A DNA stretch of 28,083 nucleotides from assembly GCA_003242315.1 (NCBI GenBank), contig QGUY01000014.1:1-28083 (forward strand), written 5' to 3'. The position numbers and the translations under genes were made by a program. The notes beneath the pieces are model-generated. The model saw only the letters and a list, made by a program, of their open reading frames with translations. It made no database searches and was not told where the DNA came from. Origin of the DNA: Bacteroidota bacterium. Lineage in GTDB: Bacteria > Bacteroidota > Bacteroidia > Cytophagales > Cyclobacteriaceae. Of this stretch, positions 9,223 through 16,933 are shown in pieces (position 1 is the stretch's first letter; every line of letters starts with the position of its first letter).

Positions 9223-9236
9223 CACTTCCGGAAGTG
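9223..9236. promoter_or_regulatory. Perfect 14-bp palindrome, candidate operator
   Basis: CACTTCCGGAAGTG is a perfect inverted repeat in the 276-nt divergent region between the outer-membrane receptor (start 9083) and the LytS-type kinase (start 9360). A sequence resembling one LytTR half-site, ACAGTTGTT (9240-9248), lies 3 nt away. Binding by the neighbouring response regulator is inference. LytTR proteins usually bind direct repeats, so another protein may recognise the palindrome. Confidence 0.3.
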
Positions 9237-9331
9237 GTGACAGTTGTTGAGTGGAAAGCGGCGATCGTCGGGCGCTTGTGCCAAACGGTAGAAAACCTTT
9301 GTCAGTGGCCGAAGGGCAGGCTAACATGCGT

Positions 9332-9339
9332 TACCTTTG
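9332..9339 (+). promoter_or_regulatory. Possible -7 element for the LytS/LytTR operon
   Basis: TACCTTTG matches the Bacteroidota TAnnTTTG consensus and lies 20 nt before the chosen ATG at 9360. The nearest upstream TTG (9299-9301) is 30 nt away, longer than the usual spacing of about 17-23, so the -33 element is unclear. Confidence 0.35.
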
Positions 9340-9359
9340 AGAAAGAGATTCAATTTGGT

Positions 9360-10424
9360 ATGCAATCTTACGTACAAAAGCATAAGGTATTCTTGCTCCA
9401 TTTTTTGTTCTGGTGCGTGTATCTGTCATTCCTTTTGTACCAGGTCACTTACCGCCAGCGCTTTCGGGAGGAAGCCAACTGGGACCACGTGGTCGTTTTC
9501 GTCACGATGCAGTTTGTTTTCACGTGGCTCATTGCATACCTCAATTACTTCTACCTGCTGCCCCGGTTCCTGGAGAAGCAGAACGTCTTACGCTATCTCG
9601 CTGAGTTTTCCATACCCTTTACACTAATTCTCGCCCTCCGGGTAGTCCTCACCCGCTATTGGATAGATGGATACACCTACCGGGAAATGTATTTCTACTC
9701 CAGCCTGTACATTGTACAGACGGTGGTTGTCACGCTCTTTATAGTAATTTTTATCGGCATGCTGCGGTTTGCTGTCGATTGGTTCGAGTTTGAATCCCGA
9801 AAAAGGGAGGTAGAAAATGAAAAGCTTACCGCGGAACTGAACTTCCTCAAAGCGCAGATCAATCCGCACTTTTTGTTCAACACCCTGAACAACCTGTATT
9901 ACCTCGTTTATACCAAGTCGGACAATGCCACAGAGGTTATCGCCAAACTATCGCAGATGATGCGATACATGATATACGACTCCAACCATCCCAAGGTGAA
10001 GCTTTCCAAGGAGATCGAGTACATGCAGAACTACGTTGACCTCGAACGACTTCGCCTCAACAACGAGATCCCTGTTCGGTTTGAGATCTCTGGCCCAACG
10101 GATGGCGTGGAAATCGTGCCCCTGATTTTCATTACATTTCTGGAGAATGCCTTCAAGCACGGGGTAAGCAACAATCGACCGGGTTCATGGGTGGACATTC
10201 GTATCGACCTAAAGGGATCAACTTGTATTTATACTGTTGAGAATAGTAAATTGGATAAGAGCCCGAACGCCAATGGCAAGTCGGGCATTGGATTACAAAA
10301 CGTTCAGCGCCGCCTGGAACTGAGCTATCCGGGTCGTCACGAGCTTGTCATGCGTGACCTTCCGGATCGATACAGCGTCCAACTGAAGATCGACCTTCGT
10401 GAAGATAACCTGCCTCATCGTTGA
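9360..10424 (+). CDS. LytS-type sensor histidine kinase (His_kinase / GHKL ATPase)
   Basis: This 354-residue inner-membrane kinase has about four transmembrane segments in the first 140 residues (FLLHFLFWCVYLSFLLY, FVTMQFVFTWLIAYLNYFYL, FTLILALRVVL, VQTVVVTLFIVIFIGML). It has no recognisable extracellular sensor domain. A short coiled coil leads to the His_kinase box, FLKAQINPHFLFNTLNNL, with phospho-acceptor His170. A GHKL ATPase domain follows, with the N box ENAFKHG and a GIGLQN motif. The frame is open back to 9234. I chose the ATG at 9360 (MQSYVQKHKVF) because the upstream residues are not membrane-like and a promoter-like TACCTTTG sits just before it. It overlaps the LytTR regulator gene by 26 nt. 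The pair is divergent from the large outer-membrane receptor, a plausible target or signal source. Confidence 0.93.
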   Translation: MQSYVQKHKVFLLHFLFWCVYLSFLLYQVTYRQRFREEANWDHVVVFVTMQFVFTWLIAYLNYFYLLPRFLEKQNVLRYLAEFSIPFTLILALRVVLTRYWIDGYTYREMYFYSSLYIVQTVVVTLFIVIFIGMLRFAVDWFEFESRKREVENEKLTAELNFLKAQINPHFLFNTLNNLYYLVYTKSDNATEVIAKLSQMMRYMIYDSNHPKVKLSKEIEYMQNYVDLERLRLNNEIPVRFEISGPTDGVEIVPLIFITFLENAFKHGVSNNRPGSWVDIRIDLKGSTCIYTVENSKLDKSPNANGKSGIGLQNVQRRLELSYPGRHELVMRDLPDRYSVQLKIDLREDNLPHR

Positions 10425-11121
10425 CGACGAACCGCTTGCGAGAAACCTCCTCAGCGAGTACGCGGCAAAGGTACCCTACCTCGAAGTGAAGGGTACATGT
10501 GCCAACGCCCTGGAGGCGATGGATGTATTGCAGCAAGAGAGTGTCGACCTGCTGCTGCTCGACATCCAGATGCCGGACCTCACCGGAACCGCTTTCGTAA
10601 AAACCCTGCAACGTAAACCGCTGGTGATCTTTACGACGGCTTACTCAGAGTATGCGTTGGAGGGTTATGAGCTAGACGTTGTAGACTACCTCCTGAAACC
10701 CATCACCTTCGAGCGTTTTCTTCGCGCTATCGATAAGGCGAGCCAGCGGCTGCAGCAAGGGAAATCACAACCTGAAACGTCGGAGATCGGAGAACCAGAC
10801 GCATCCTACATGTTCGTGAAGGACGGAACCAAACTGGTCAAAGTCAGGTGGGACGATATCCTCTACATCGAAGGCTTGAAAGACTACGTCACCATCCACA
10901 CCCGCGATCAGAAGATTGTCACCCTCCAGCGACTCAAGGTTCTCGAGGGGCAGTTACCCGCAGACAAATTCATGCGCATCCACAATTCCTACATTGTCAG
11001 ACTGGAGGCCATCGACGCGGTGCATAAGAACGAGGTGCAGCTAGGCAAGACAATGTTGCCGATCAGCGACTCGTATAGAAAGACTTTTCGCGACTTTGTC
11101 GCCCGCCGGCATGTGCAATAA
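10399..11121 (+). CDS. LytTR-family response regulator
   Basis: This 240-residue cytoplasmic DNA-binding regulator is the partner of the overlapping LytS-type kinase. The receiver domain (residues 3-115) has the acidic pocket VDDE (8-11), phospho-acceptor Asp55 in LLLLDIQMP, Thr80 in FTTAYSEYA, and conserved Lys100 in DYLLKPI. After a polar linker (116-130), the LytTR DNA-binding domain (about 132-236) shows DILYIEGLKDYVTIHT and FMRIHNSYIVRLEAI, standard landmarks. The start codon is GTG at 10399 (KITCLIVDDEP follows). This is the only start that gives an intact receiver beta-1 strand, and it overlaps the kinase by 26 nt. Direct targets are unknown. The divergent outer-membrane receptor is the nearest candidate. 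Confidence 0.94.
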   Translation: MKITCLIVDDEPLARNLLSEYAAKVPYLEVKGTCANALEAMDVLQQESVDLLLLDIQMPDLTGTAFVKTLQRKPLVIFTTAYSEYALEGYELDVVDYLLKPITFERFLRAIDKASQRLQQGKSQPETSEIGEPDASYMFVKDGTKLVKVRWDDILYIEGLKDYVTIHTRDQKIVTLQRLKVLEGQLPADKFMRIHNSYIVRLEAIDAVHKNEVQLGKTMLPISDSYRKTFRDFVARRHVQ

Positions 11122-11135
11122 TCGGGGGCGTCGTG

Positions 11136-11209
11136 TGGAGCATATCGGAGTCGAACCGATGACCTCTACAATGCCATTGTAGCGCTCTAGCCAGCTGAGC
11201 TAATGCCCC
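11136..11209 (-). tRNA. tRNA-Ala, anticodon GGC
   Basis: The strand reads as a full 74-nt cloverleaf. The acceptor is GGGGCAT paired with ATGCTCC, including the G3-U70 wobble that identifies alanine tRNAs. The D-arm is GCTC..GAGC, the anticodon stem CTACA/TGTAG encloses loop ATGGCAT with anticodon GGC, and the T-arm is ATCGG-TTCGACT-CCGAT. The discriminator is A. The 3' CCA is not encoded (the next bases are CAC), so it must be added enzymatically. It reads GCC codons. Confidence 0.96.
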
Positions 11210-11217
11210 GGGGAGGG

Positions 11218-11249
11218 CAAAGATATTATTAAAAATGGGATTACTGCAA
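11218..11249 (-). promoter_or_regulatory. Promoter of tRNA-Ala (TTG-N21-TATCTTTG)
   Basis: On the minus strand the -33 element TTG (11249-11247) is followed after exactly 21 nt by TATCTTTG (11225-11218), a perfect TAnnTTTG. Transcription would start only a few bases before the mature tRNA 5' end at 11209. It is the best promoter in the window and a good marker of Bacteroidota sigma factor usage. Confidence 0.8.
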
Positions 11250-11348
11250 GGATTGTGCGCTGGTCATTCCAGGGAGGAAGAGTGAGGGGGTAATCGGCGA
11301 TCCGTAATTGGTGCGCGTCTCCAATCCCACTGGTGATCAGTGTCGTAT

Positions 11349-11825
11349 CTATTGACTGACAAACTTCCTGATCAACCCAATCTGCCCACTGTGATAGATG
11401 TCGTGACCAATCACGCCGCGGATGAGGTAGTCGTAGGTTGATCCGTCGGAATATTCCTTGTCCAGGATGTCGTCCGACTGTTGCGATAGCAGGCGTATCA
11501 GTTCCTCCTGGCTTTCAGCAAGTGCATTGCGCACGGTATCCCAGCCCATGGCTTTCAGACGTACCAGATCTTTCCAATTATCTTCACTATCGACAGACGC
11601 CTTGAAGGTCGAGTCTCCTTTCAGGCGACTGATCAGGCTTTGCCTCCAGTACGTCATGTGCGACACAACTTCCGCCACGGAATGCATGCCCTGAACGGGT
11701 CTGGTAAACGCGGTGTCATTGGTGAGATTGCCAATCTTGGTGACGATGTTATCGCCGTACCAGGGACTGCCGTCATAAATCTCTTTGAAATTCTCAACGT
11801 ACCGTAGAATGCGTACCTTACTCAT
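11349..11825 (-). CDS. DinB-family protein
   Basis: This 158-residue four-helix-bundle protein of the DinB/YfiT superfamily is predicted to be cytoplasmic. Metal-ligand histidines are visible at His48 (GMHSVAEVVSHMTYW, with His56 nearby) and at His141 and His145 (VIGHDIYHSGQIGLIRKF), the typical C-terminal HxxxH. Superfamily members include metal-dependent thiol S-transferases such as bacillithiol transferases and many of unknown function. No specific substrate can be assigned. Its ATG overlaps the stop of the upstream AraC-type regulator by 4 nt (11822-11825), so the two are translationally coupled. That arrangement, with a cysteine-rich regulator, suggests a response to a reactive or thiol-active compound (inference). 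Confidence 0.88.
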   Translation of the reverse strand: MSKVRILRYVENFKEIYDGSPWYGDNIVTKIGNLTNDTAFTRPVQGMHSVAEVVSHMTYWRQSLISRLKGDSTFKASVDSEDNWKDLVRLKAMGWDTVRNALAESQEELIRLLSQQSDDILDKEYSDGSTYDYLIRGVIGHDIYHSGQIGLIRKFVSQ

Positions 11826-12718
11826 GGCTGAATGATTTGCGTGAATGAATATTTTCCGGAACCTGATAGAATATCTTTCCGGTATTGCGATGGCGTTATT
11901 TCAAAGAACCGGTGATAGGTCGTCGAAAATTGCTCAAGGCTCTTGAATCCACTTTGCCCCGCAATCTGCTTAACCTGCAACGGTGTTGTCTCGAGCAGCG
12001 TCCGTGCATGCGTCATGCGAATTGCCGTGAGGTATTGATAGGGTGACTGCTGCATCACGGCTTTGAAGATTCTGCTGAAGTGAAATACACTGACACAGCA
12101 ATGATCGGCGAGCTCCTGCAAGCCGATATCTTCCTGAAAATGGTTCAGAATGTACTGGGTCGCTTTCTCAACCGTATTCAAATGATACTTTCGAACGCTT
12201 TTCGACACGGGTTGAGGAACTCCTGCATTACCCATGTGCCGCATGATCGCGTCTACGAGTTTGATGACGGTCTCATCCACAAGTAATGAGTCGACTTTGT
12301 GTTGCAGGAGTGTGTTGACTATCGACTGGTGATAGTATTCGATGGTGGGCGACGTCTGCACCAACACGCACTTTATGTTGGCATTGTTGAAGAACCAGCT
12401 GTTCTCCTTTCCGTACACTTCCTTCAGCCCCTCATAAAACTGAGCGGTAAAATCGATGACGGTACAGATATCCGGCTGATTGTCGATATGATATGTTGTA
12501 TGCTCGAAATCCGGCTTTGAAATGAGCGCTCTTCCTACATGCGTGTCCAGCTTTTTGTCGAGAATATGATACTCGAAATATCCGGAGCACACAAAGCAGA
12601 TGCAGAATGCTCGGTTGTACTCAAGATCGGATGTGCTGCACCGGGTACAATTGCACTTGAAATCACGTATCCGGTAAAAGTCGGACTTGTGCAGGACGGT
12701 GATTATTGGTGCTTCCAT
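11822..12718 (-). CDS. AraC-family regulator with two CxCxxC motifs
   Basis: This is a 298-residue regulator. The N-terminal sensor part (about 1-170) looks cupin-like (VGRALISKPDFEHTTYHID) and contains two cysteine clusters of identical spacing: C22-N-C24-T-R-C27 and C39-I-C41-F-V-C44. The C-terminal AraC HTH pair (about 195-290) shows IGLQELADHCCVSVFHFSRIFK, SPYQYLTAIRMTHARTLLE, and IAGQSGFKSLEQFSTTYHRFF. The frame continues upstream to 12775, but I start at the ATG at 12718 (MEAPIITVLHKS). The 19 extra residues look random and would cover an inverted repeat at 12738-12759. It is co-transcribed with the DinB gene (4-nt overlap). Metal binding or thiol redox sensing by the clusters is inferred from spacing only. 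Confidence 0.92.
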   Translation of the reverse strand: MEAPIITVLHKSDFYRIRDFKCNCTRCSTSDLEYNRAFCICFVCSGYFEYHILDKKLDTHVGRALISKPDFEHTTYHIDNQPDICTVIDFTAQFYEGLKEVYGKENSWFFNNANIKCVLVQTSPTIEYYHQSIVNTLLQHKVDSLLVDETVIKLVDAIMRHMGNAGVPQPVSKSVRKYHLNTVEKATQYILNHFQEDIGLQELADHCCVSVFHFSRIFKAVMQQSPYQYLTAIRMTHARTLLETTPLQVKQIAGQSGFKSLEQFSTTYHRFFEITPSQYRKDILSGSGKYSFTQIIQP

Positions 12719-12737
12719 GGTATAAAAGTACGGCTCT

Positions 12738-12759
12738 GCCTGGCAAAGTGTTGGCAGGC
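12738..12759. promoter_or_regulatory. Inverted repeat upstream of the AraC-type regulator
   Basis: GCCTGGCAA-AGTG-TTGGCAGGC has 9-nt arms with one mismatch and a 4-nt centre. It lies 20 nt upstream of the regulator's ATG and 32 nt after the upstream porin-like gene's stop. There is no T-run on the minus strand, so an operator is more likely than an intrinsic terminator. Confidence 0.35.
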
Positions 12760-12790
12760 GACCCCACATTAGCAAGAATTCGCAGGTTCT

Positions 12791-13624
12791 CTACCTGAGA
12801 AAAACCTGCAGGCGCGCCTGTGCTACAACGTTGAGGCGGGGCTGGCCGGCAATAAACTTTGAAAGGTGGAGCGACGCCGCGGTCCGTTCTGTGATCATCT
12901 TCCCAAAGTCCAGGCGCATGAAAAGGAAGTACTCGTCGATAGCCAGGGCCTGTTGATATTGTGTGTTGATGCCCAACCATGCCTGGAGGGGCTCAAATTG
13001 CACGACTACCGGCAGCTCTACAGAGAGATTGCGGAGTTTCCCGTCTTTTTCAGGGTGCTCGATGTCGGGAATTCCCGATATGCTACTAGTGCTATTTGCT
13101 TCTTTGCCCGAAAACTGGTAGCGGACCTGCGGATAGAAGGCCACCTGCGGATCAATGACCCAAGTGAAAACGATGCCCGGCTTGTAAAGCCAGCTGCCCG
13201 CACCTCTGCCGAGGAGGTATTCGCCTGTGGGGGCGGAGATTTCCAGGAATGGAGAGATGCGACTGAATCCGATGGATTTGCCCGTGTAGAATGAAGTCAT
13301 GTACCACATCTCGAAATCGCCGATTCCGGTTGTGTTTTCAAAGCCCTGATAATCTTCGTCGAAAATGCTGTGGACAAACGGAACGGACAGGCCGAACAGG
13401 TGTCTTTCATTGCGGAGGCCATATATGTAGCCCAGCCGGACTGCGTAAAGTCGTGCGGGTTGGTAAAAGAAATAGGACTCGACGTCGACCCTAATCCTGC
13501 TGTTCATATTTGCCGGATCGGCCGCTGCCGCAACGCCCATGGGATTCGGGGGCTGCGCGTCTATCCGGTTGGCTGTGGCGGCAAGGAGCATCAAAAGCAT
13601 TCCACAACGGTATAACCTCCCCAT
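12791..13624 (-). CDS. Predicted outer-membrane beta-barrel protein (phenol-degradation MetA-like)
   Basis: This 277-residue protein has a Sec signal peptide (MGRLYRCGMLLMLLAATANRIDA, cleavage before QPPNP). The mature part alternates polar and aromatic residues in regular strands and ends in LQVFLR. Strands with GIGDFEMWYM, ISPFLEISAPTGEYLLGRG and WVIDPQVAFYPQVRYQFSG resemble the barrel family named putative MetA-pathway of phenol degradation, whose members are thought to be outer-membrane channels for hydrophobic compounds. Family assignment is from pattern memory and moderate. It is 72 nt upstream of the AraC-type regulator on the same strand, with an inverted repeat between them. If they are linked, a hydrophobic or reactive compound entering through this protein could be the regulator's signal (inference). 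Confidence 0.7.
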   Translation of the reverse strand: MGRLYRCGMLLMLLAATANRIDAQPPNPMGVAAAADPANMNSRIRVDVESYFFYQPARLYAVRLGYIYGLRNERHLFGLSVPFVHSIFDEDYQGFENTTGIGDFEMWYMTSFYTGKSIGFSRISPFLEISAPTGEYLLGRGAGSWLYKPGIVFTWVIDPQVAFYPQVRYQFSGKEANSTSSISGIPDIEHPEKDGKLRNLSVELPVVVQFEPLQAWLGINTQYQQALAIDEYFLFMRLDFGKMITERTAASLHLSKFIAGQPRLNVVAQARLQVFLR

Positions 13625-13764
13625 AGGCAGTCGCGTTTCTACTCTATATAAATAAAGATAAGGAATTGCGGGCGGGAATAAAGGTGGTTTCGTGTGATGG
13701 GCGCCCGTGGGTGTAATTCCCGGATTCTCCAGCGACTTATTAGATACTCCACATATTCCTTCAT

Positions 13765-15705
13765 ATGTATTTCAAGCGTTTTGTTTTCCCCATCGTACTG
13801 ATTGTAACAGGATGGAACACAGGGTTATGGGCACAGGCAACCAACCAGGAATGGCCCGCATATGGCGGCGATCCCGGAGGTATGCGTCATGCCGCGTCTT
13901 CGCAGATCAACACGAGCAACGTGAATCAGCTCAAAGTGGCCTGGACTTTCAACACGGGTGAACTGGAGCTTTACAAAGGAACAAACGCGGCAGAAAAAGC
14001 TGCGTTTGAAGCGACACCCATCATGGTTGACGGTACCCTCTACTTTAGCACGCCGTCCGGAAGGGTCTTTGCACTCGACGCATATTCAGGAACCAGGAAG
14101 TGGGAATTTGATCCAAAGGTCAACTTGAAATCAGACTTCTCGGAAGTCACTTCGCGTGGTGTATCGACATGGCCGGGTCCGGATCTCCCTAAGAACGCAG
14201 GCCCTCGCAGAATCTTTGCAGTGACCATCGATGGACGTCTTATTTGCCTTGACGCTGCCACGGGAAAACCGGTGAAGGAATTTGGAAAGAATGGTACGAT
14301 CAACCTGCGCGAGGGCATTGGTGACATCAGTGTGACGTCGCCTCCCGCGATTATCGGAAACACCTTAATTACCGGATCATCGATGGGTGACAACCAACGG
14401 CTGGACTATGAAAAAGGAGTGGTCCGTGCATATGATGTGATGACCGGCAAACTGTTGTGGAGCTGGGATCCAATTCCGCGTGACCCATCGGACGCTGCAC
14501 ATGTTACGTGGCAGGGCGAGAAGGCGATGCTCACAGGGGCGGCGAATGCGTGGTCCATATTATCGACTGACCCCGAACGCAATCTCGTATTCATACCTAC
14601 TACTTCACCCAGCCCCGACTATTACGGCGGTGAACGCAAAGGTCAAAACCTTTACGCCAATTCGGTAGTTGCGCTTAACGCTTCAACAGGAAAAGTAGTA
14701 TGGCACTATCAAGTGGTGCACCACGATTTATGGGATTATGATATCGCAGCGCAACCCGCGCTGATTACCGTACAGCGCGATGGCCGCGATGTGCCCGCAG
14801 TTGCCGTCGGCACGAAGATGGGGCACATCTTTGTGCTGCATCGCGAAACCGGCGAACCTCTTTTTCCTGTAGAGGAAAGACCTGTGCCACAAAGTTCAAT
14901 CCCGGGTGAGCAGGCAAGTCCTACACAACCATTCCCCGTCCTGCCCAAGCCGGTTGGCCCACGGCAAGTTACCGTTGACGATGCATGGGGATTGACAGAG
15001 GAAGATCGGGAGCGGGCGAGAAAGCGTATAGCTGCTCTTAAGAACGAAGGACCTTTCACCCCTCCAAGTTTTGAAGGAACCATGGTTGCGCCGTCGAATG
15101 CCGGGGGTATTCATTGGGGAGGTGTATCGTACGATCCCAACACGAACCTGTTGGTGACAAACATTAACCGCCTGGTTGCAGTCATACGCCTCGTGCCAAG
15201 GGAAAGGATTGAGGAAGAAGATGGCAAGCCGGGCTCTATGAGAGCTGAGACTGGATGGCAGAATGGCACGCCGTACGTTTTGAAACGCGACTACCTTATC
15301 GATTTTGAGAGCAAAACGATTTCCATGCAAACACAACCACCCTGGGGCACGCTTCTCGCAATCGATATGAACAGTGGCGAACTGAAATGGGAAGTGCCGC
15401 TGGGATTCATGTATGATCCGAGGGAATATCCGGACGCAATACACTGGGGCTCGCTGAACTTCGGCGGCGCGCTTACAACATCCGGTGGGCTCACGTTTGT
15501 AGCAGGAACGCACGACAACTTTTTCCGCGCATTCGAAACGAAGACCGGTAAATTGCTTTGGCAAGATCAACTTCCAGCAGGGGGACAGGCAACGCCTATG
15601 TCATATGTGCTCAACGGCAAGCAATTTGTCGTAATCGCTGCCGGTGGACATGGTAAACTGGGTACCAAACTCGGAGACGCTGTTGTGGCGTATGCGCTGC
15701 CATAG
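13765..15705 (+). CDS. PQQ-dependent dehydrogenase (quinoprotein glucose-dehydrogenase family)
   Basis: This 646-residue periplasmic enzyme should oxidise a sugar or alcohol with pyrroloquinoline quinone. It has a Sec signal (cleavage after GLWAQ) and then an eight-bladed quinoprotein propeller filling the chain. Landmarks are QEWPAYGGDPGGMRHA, TWPGPDLPKNAGPRRIF, the segment from HHDLWDYDIAAQPALI (around 320-335), MGHIFVLHRETGEPLFPVEE, and the C-terminal GGQATPMSYVLNGKQFVVIAAGGHG. The HHDLWD and PVPQSS..PTQPFP segments are typical of the membrane glucose dehydrogenase branch, but its five-helix membrane anchor is absent. There is no fused cytochrome c domain. The adjacent Cys-Cys pair of methanol dehydrogenases is also absent. 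No PQQ biosynthesis gene is visible in this window, so cofactor supply may be external. Substrate is uncertain. Confidence 0.93.
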   Translation: MYFKRFVFPIVLIVTGWNTGLWAQATNQEWPAYGGDPGGMRHAASSQINTSNVNQLKVAWTFNTGELELYKGTNAAEKAAFEATPIMVDGTLYFSTPSGRVFALDAYSGTRKWEFDPKVNLKSDFSEVTSRGVSTWPGPDLPKNAGPRRIFAVTIDGRLICLDAATGKPVKEFGKNGTINLREGIGDISVTSPPAIIGNTLITGSSMGDNQRLDYEKGVVRAYDVMTGKLLWSWDPIPRDPSDAAHVTWQGEKAMLTGAANAWSILSTDPERNLVFIPTTSPSPDYYGGERKGQNLYANSVVALNASTGKVVWHYQVVHHDLWDYDIAAQPALITVQRDGRDVPAVAVGTKMGHIFVLHRETGEPLFPVEERPVPQSSIPGEQASPTQPFPVLPKPVGPRQVTVDDAWGLTEEDRERARKRIAALKNEGPFTPPSFEGTMVAPSNAGGIHWGGVSYDPNTNLLVTNINRLVAVIRLVPRERIEEEDGKPGSMRAETGWQNGTPYVLKRDYLIDFESKTISMQTQPPWGTLLAIDMNSGELKWEVPLGFMYDPREYPDAIHWGSLNFGGALTTSGGLTFVAGTHDNFFRAFETKTGKLLWQDQLPAGGQATPMSYVLNGKQFVVIAAGGHGKLGTKLGDAVVAYALP

Positions 15706-15723
15706 GTTGTGTAGAGTATCAGG

Positions 15724-16926
15724 TCAAGGGTAAAGCAAATACTTCTTGCGCATCTCTTTGTATTGACTTAACCCTGGTTCCCAGCTTGCGCGAATTTCTT
15801 CTTCCGGAACGCCGTCAATGATTTGTTGACGGAACAGTCCGGATCCGATGAGTTTTTCAATCGTGCCCATTTGATTGCTCAGGCTGGAGTCGAAAAACTT
15901 TTCTTTATGAGGATGGGCCTGATAGAGTTCAATGATCCATTGCAGGTTTATCTTTCCGCTTTTGCGGAGGAGGTCGGTGTCATAGTTTCTCAGGTCCAGT
16001 CCGTAGCACACCTGGTTCATAAAGAGAGGTGTCTCCGCCATCCCTTTGATGCTCACCGGAGTAAAATGGAAATCGTATTTGCCTTTTAGCTCCGGACTTC
16101 CCAGAACCGTGAAGGGAAAATACGTGCCTCTTCCGTGGTTCAGATAGGTGCCTTCGAACATACATGTCGAGGGATACAGAAGCACAGCCTGTTGTGTGTT
16201 GAGGTTGGGTGAAGGACTAACTGGTAGGGTGTACGGCATATCGTGAGCATAGTTGGCTACCGGAATAATCTTGAGACGACATTTTACCTGGTTCGTTAGC
16301 CAACCCTCGCCGTTAACCATCAGTGCAAACTCTCCGACGGTTAATCCGTGCGCCATGGGTATTGGGAACATGCCAATACCCGATTTGTATTTCATATCGA
16401 GTACCGGTCCGTCAATGAGATAGCCATTCGGATTGGGCCGGTCGAGAATGATAAGCTCCTTGTCATTTTCATGACAGGCCTCCATGAGTCGAGCCAGCGC
16501 ATTGATGTTGGTGTAGAACCGGCATCCCACATCCTGCAGGTCGTAGATGACGACATCTACGTCAGCCAGATCCTCCGGTGCAGGTTTGTTTTTTCTTCCG
16601 TACAGTGAAACAATGGGGATCCCTGTTTCTGGATCGCGCTCGTCTTCCACCTTTACACCCGCACTAGCGTTTCCCCTGAAGCCGTGCTCCGGACCGAAAA
16701 TGCGCACGATGTTTACGCCACGGCTTAACAGACTATCCACCAAGTGTGTATTACCAATAATTGAGGTTGGATTTGCCATGATGGCAACCCTCTTGCCCTC
16801 CAGATAGGGAAGGTATTTGTCTGTCTGGTCGGCACCTGGAAGGATTTGAGCGAATGAGGAAAGCAGTGTGAATGTGAGCGTAAGAGTGAGGAAGGAAATG
16901 AGGTACATAGATTTTTTCATGGACAT
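15724..16926 (-). CDS. Exported exo-beta-N-acetylmuramidase NamZ-like (DUF1343)
   Basis: This 400-residue protein has a Sec signal peptide rich in Leu and Thr (LTLTLTFTLLSSFAQ). The DUF1343 family (PF07075) was characterised as exo-beta-N-acetylmuramidase NamZ, which removes terminal MurNAc from peptidoglycan fragments. The Rossmann-like N-terminal half shows GKRVAIMANPTS, and IFGPEHGFRG with the probable catalytic Glu80. The C-terminal half shows SPSPNLNTQQAVLLYPSTCMFEGT and GRGTYFPF. It supports cell-wall recycling or scavenging from other bacteria, together with the NlpC/P60 and glycosylasparaginase type enzymes nearby (inference). Its ATG lies 8 nt after the stop of the decayed HTH/TPR gene, so it may once have been, or still be, transcribed with it. 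The +strand hexamer repeat at 16866-16889 encodes its Leu-Thr signal segment on the opposite strand. Confidence 0.9.
   Translation of the reverse strand: MSMKKSMYLISFLTLTLTFTLLSSFAQILPGADQTDKYLPYLEGKRVAIMANPTSIIGNTHLVDSLLSRGVNIVRIFGPEHGFRGNASAGVKVEDERDPETGIPIVSLYGRKNKPAPEDLADVDVVIYDLQDVGCRFYTNINALARLMEACHENDKELIILDRPNPNGYLIDGPVLDMKYKSGIGMFPIPMAHGLTVGEFALMVNGEGWLTNQVKCRLKIIPVANYAHDMPYTLPVSPSPNLNTQQAVLLYPSTCMFEGTYLNHGRGTYFPFTVLGSPELKGKYDFHFTPVSIKGMAETPLFMNQVCYGLDLRNYDTDLLRKSGKINLQWIIELYQAHPHKEKFFDSSLSNQMGTIEKLIGSGLFRQQIIDGVPEEEIRASWEPGLSQYKEMRKKYLLYP
16866..16889 (+). repeat. Hexamer tandem repeat, nnGTRA x4, copy 1
   Basis: Four consecutive hexamers GTGTGA, ATGTGA, GCGTAA and GAGTGA lie inside the signal-peptide codons of the NamZ-like gene (opposite strand). 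The same pattern occurs at 22718-22741 (19 of 24 positions identical). Confidence 0.5.
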
Positions 16927-16933
16927 AAAGGTA

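Noticed and set aside
9191..9269. GACGATCG and CGATCGTC as a long-range inverted repeat
   Set aside because: Arms are only 8 bases, 63 nt apart, and built on a common palindromic hexamer. Chance occurrence is likely.
9234..9359. Longer start (42 extra residues) for the LytS-type kinase
   Set aside because: The added residues are not membrane-like and span the palindrome region and a TAnnTTTG element. The ATG at 9360 directly precedes the first membrane helix region.
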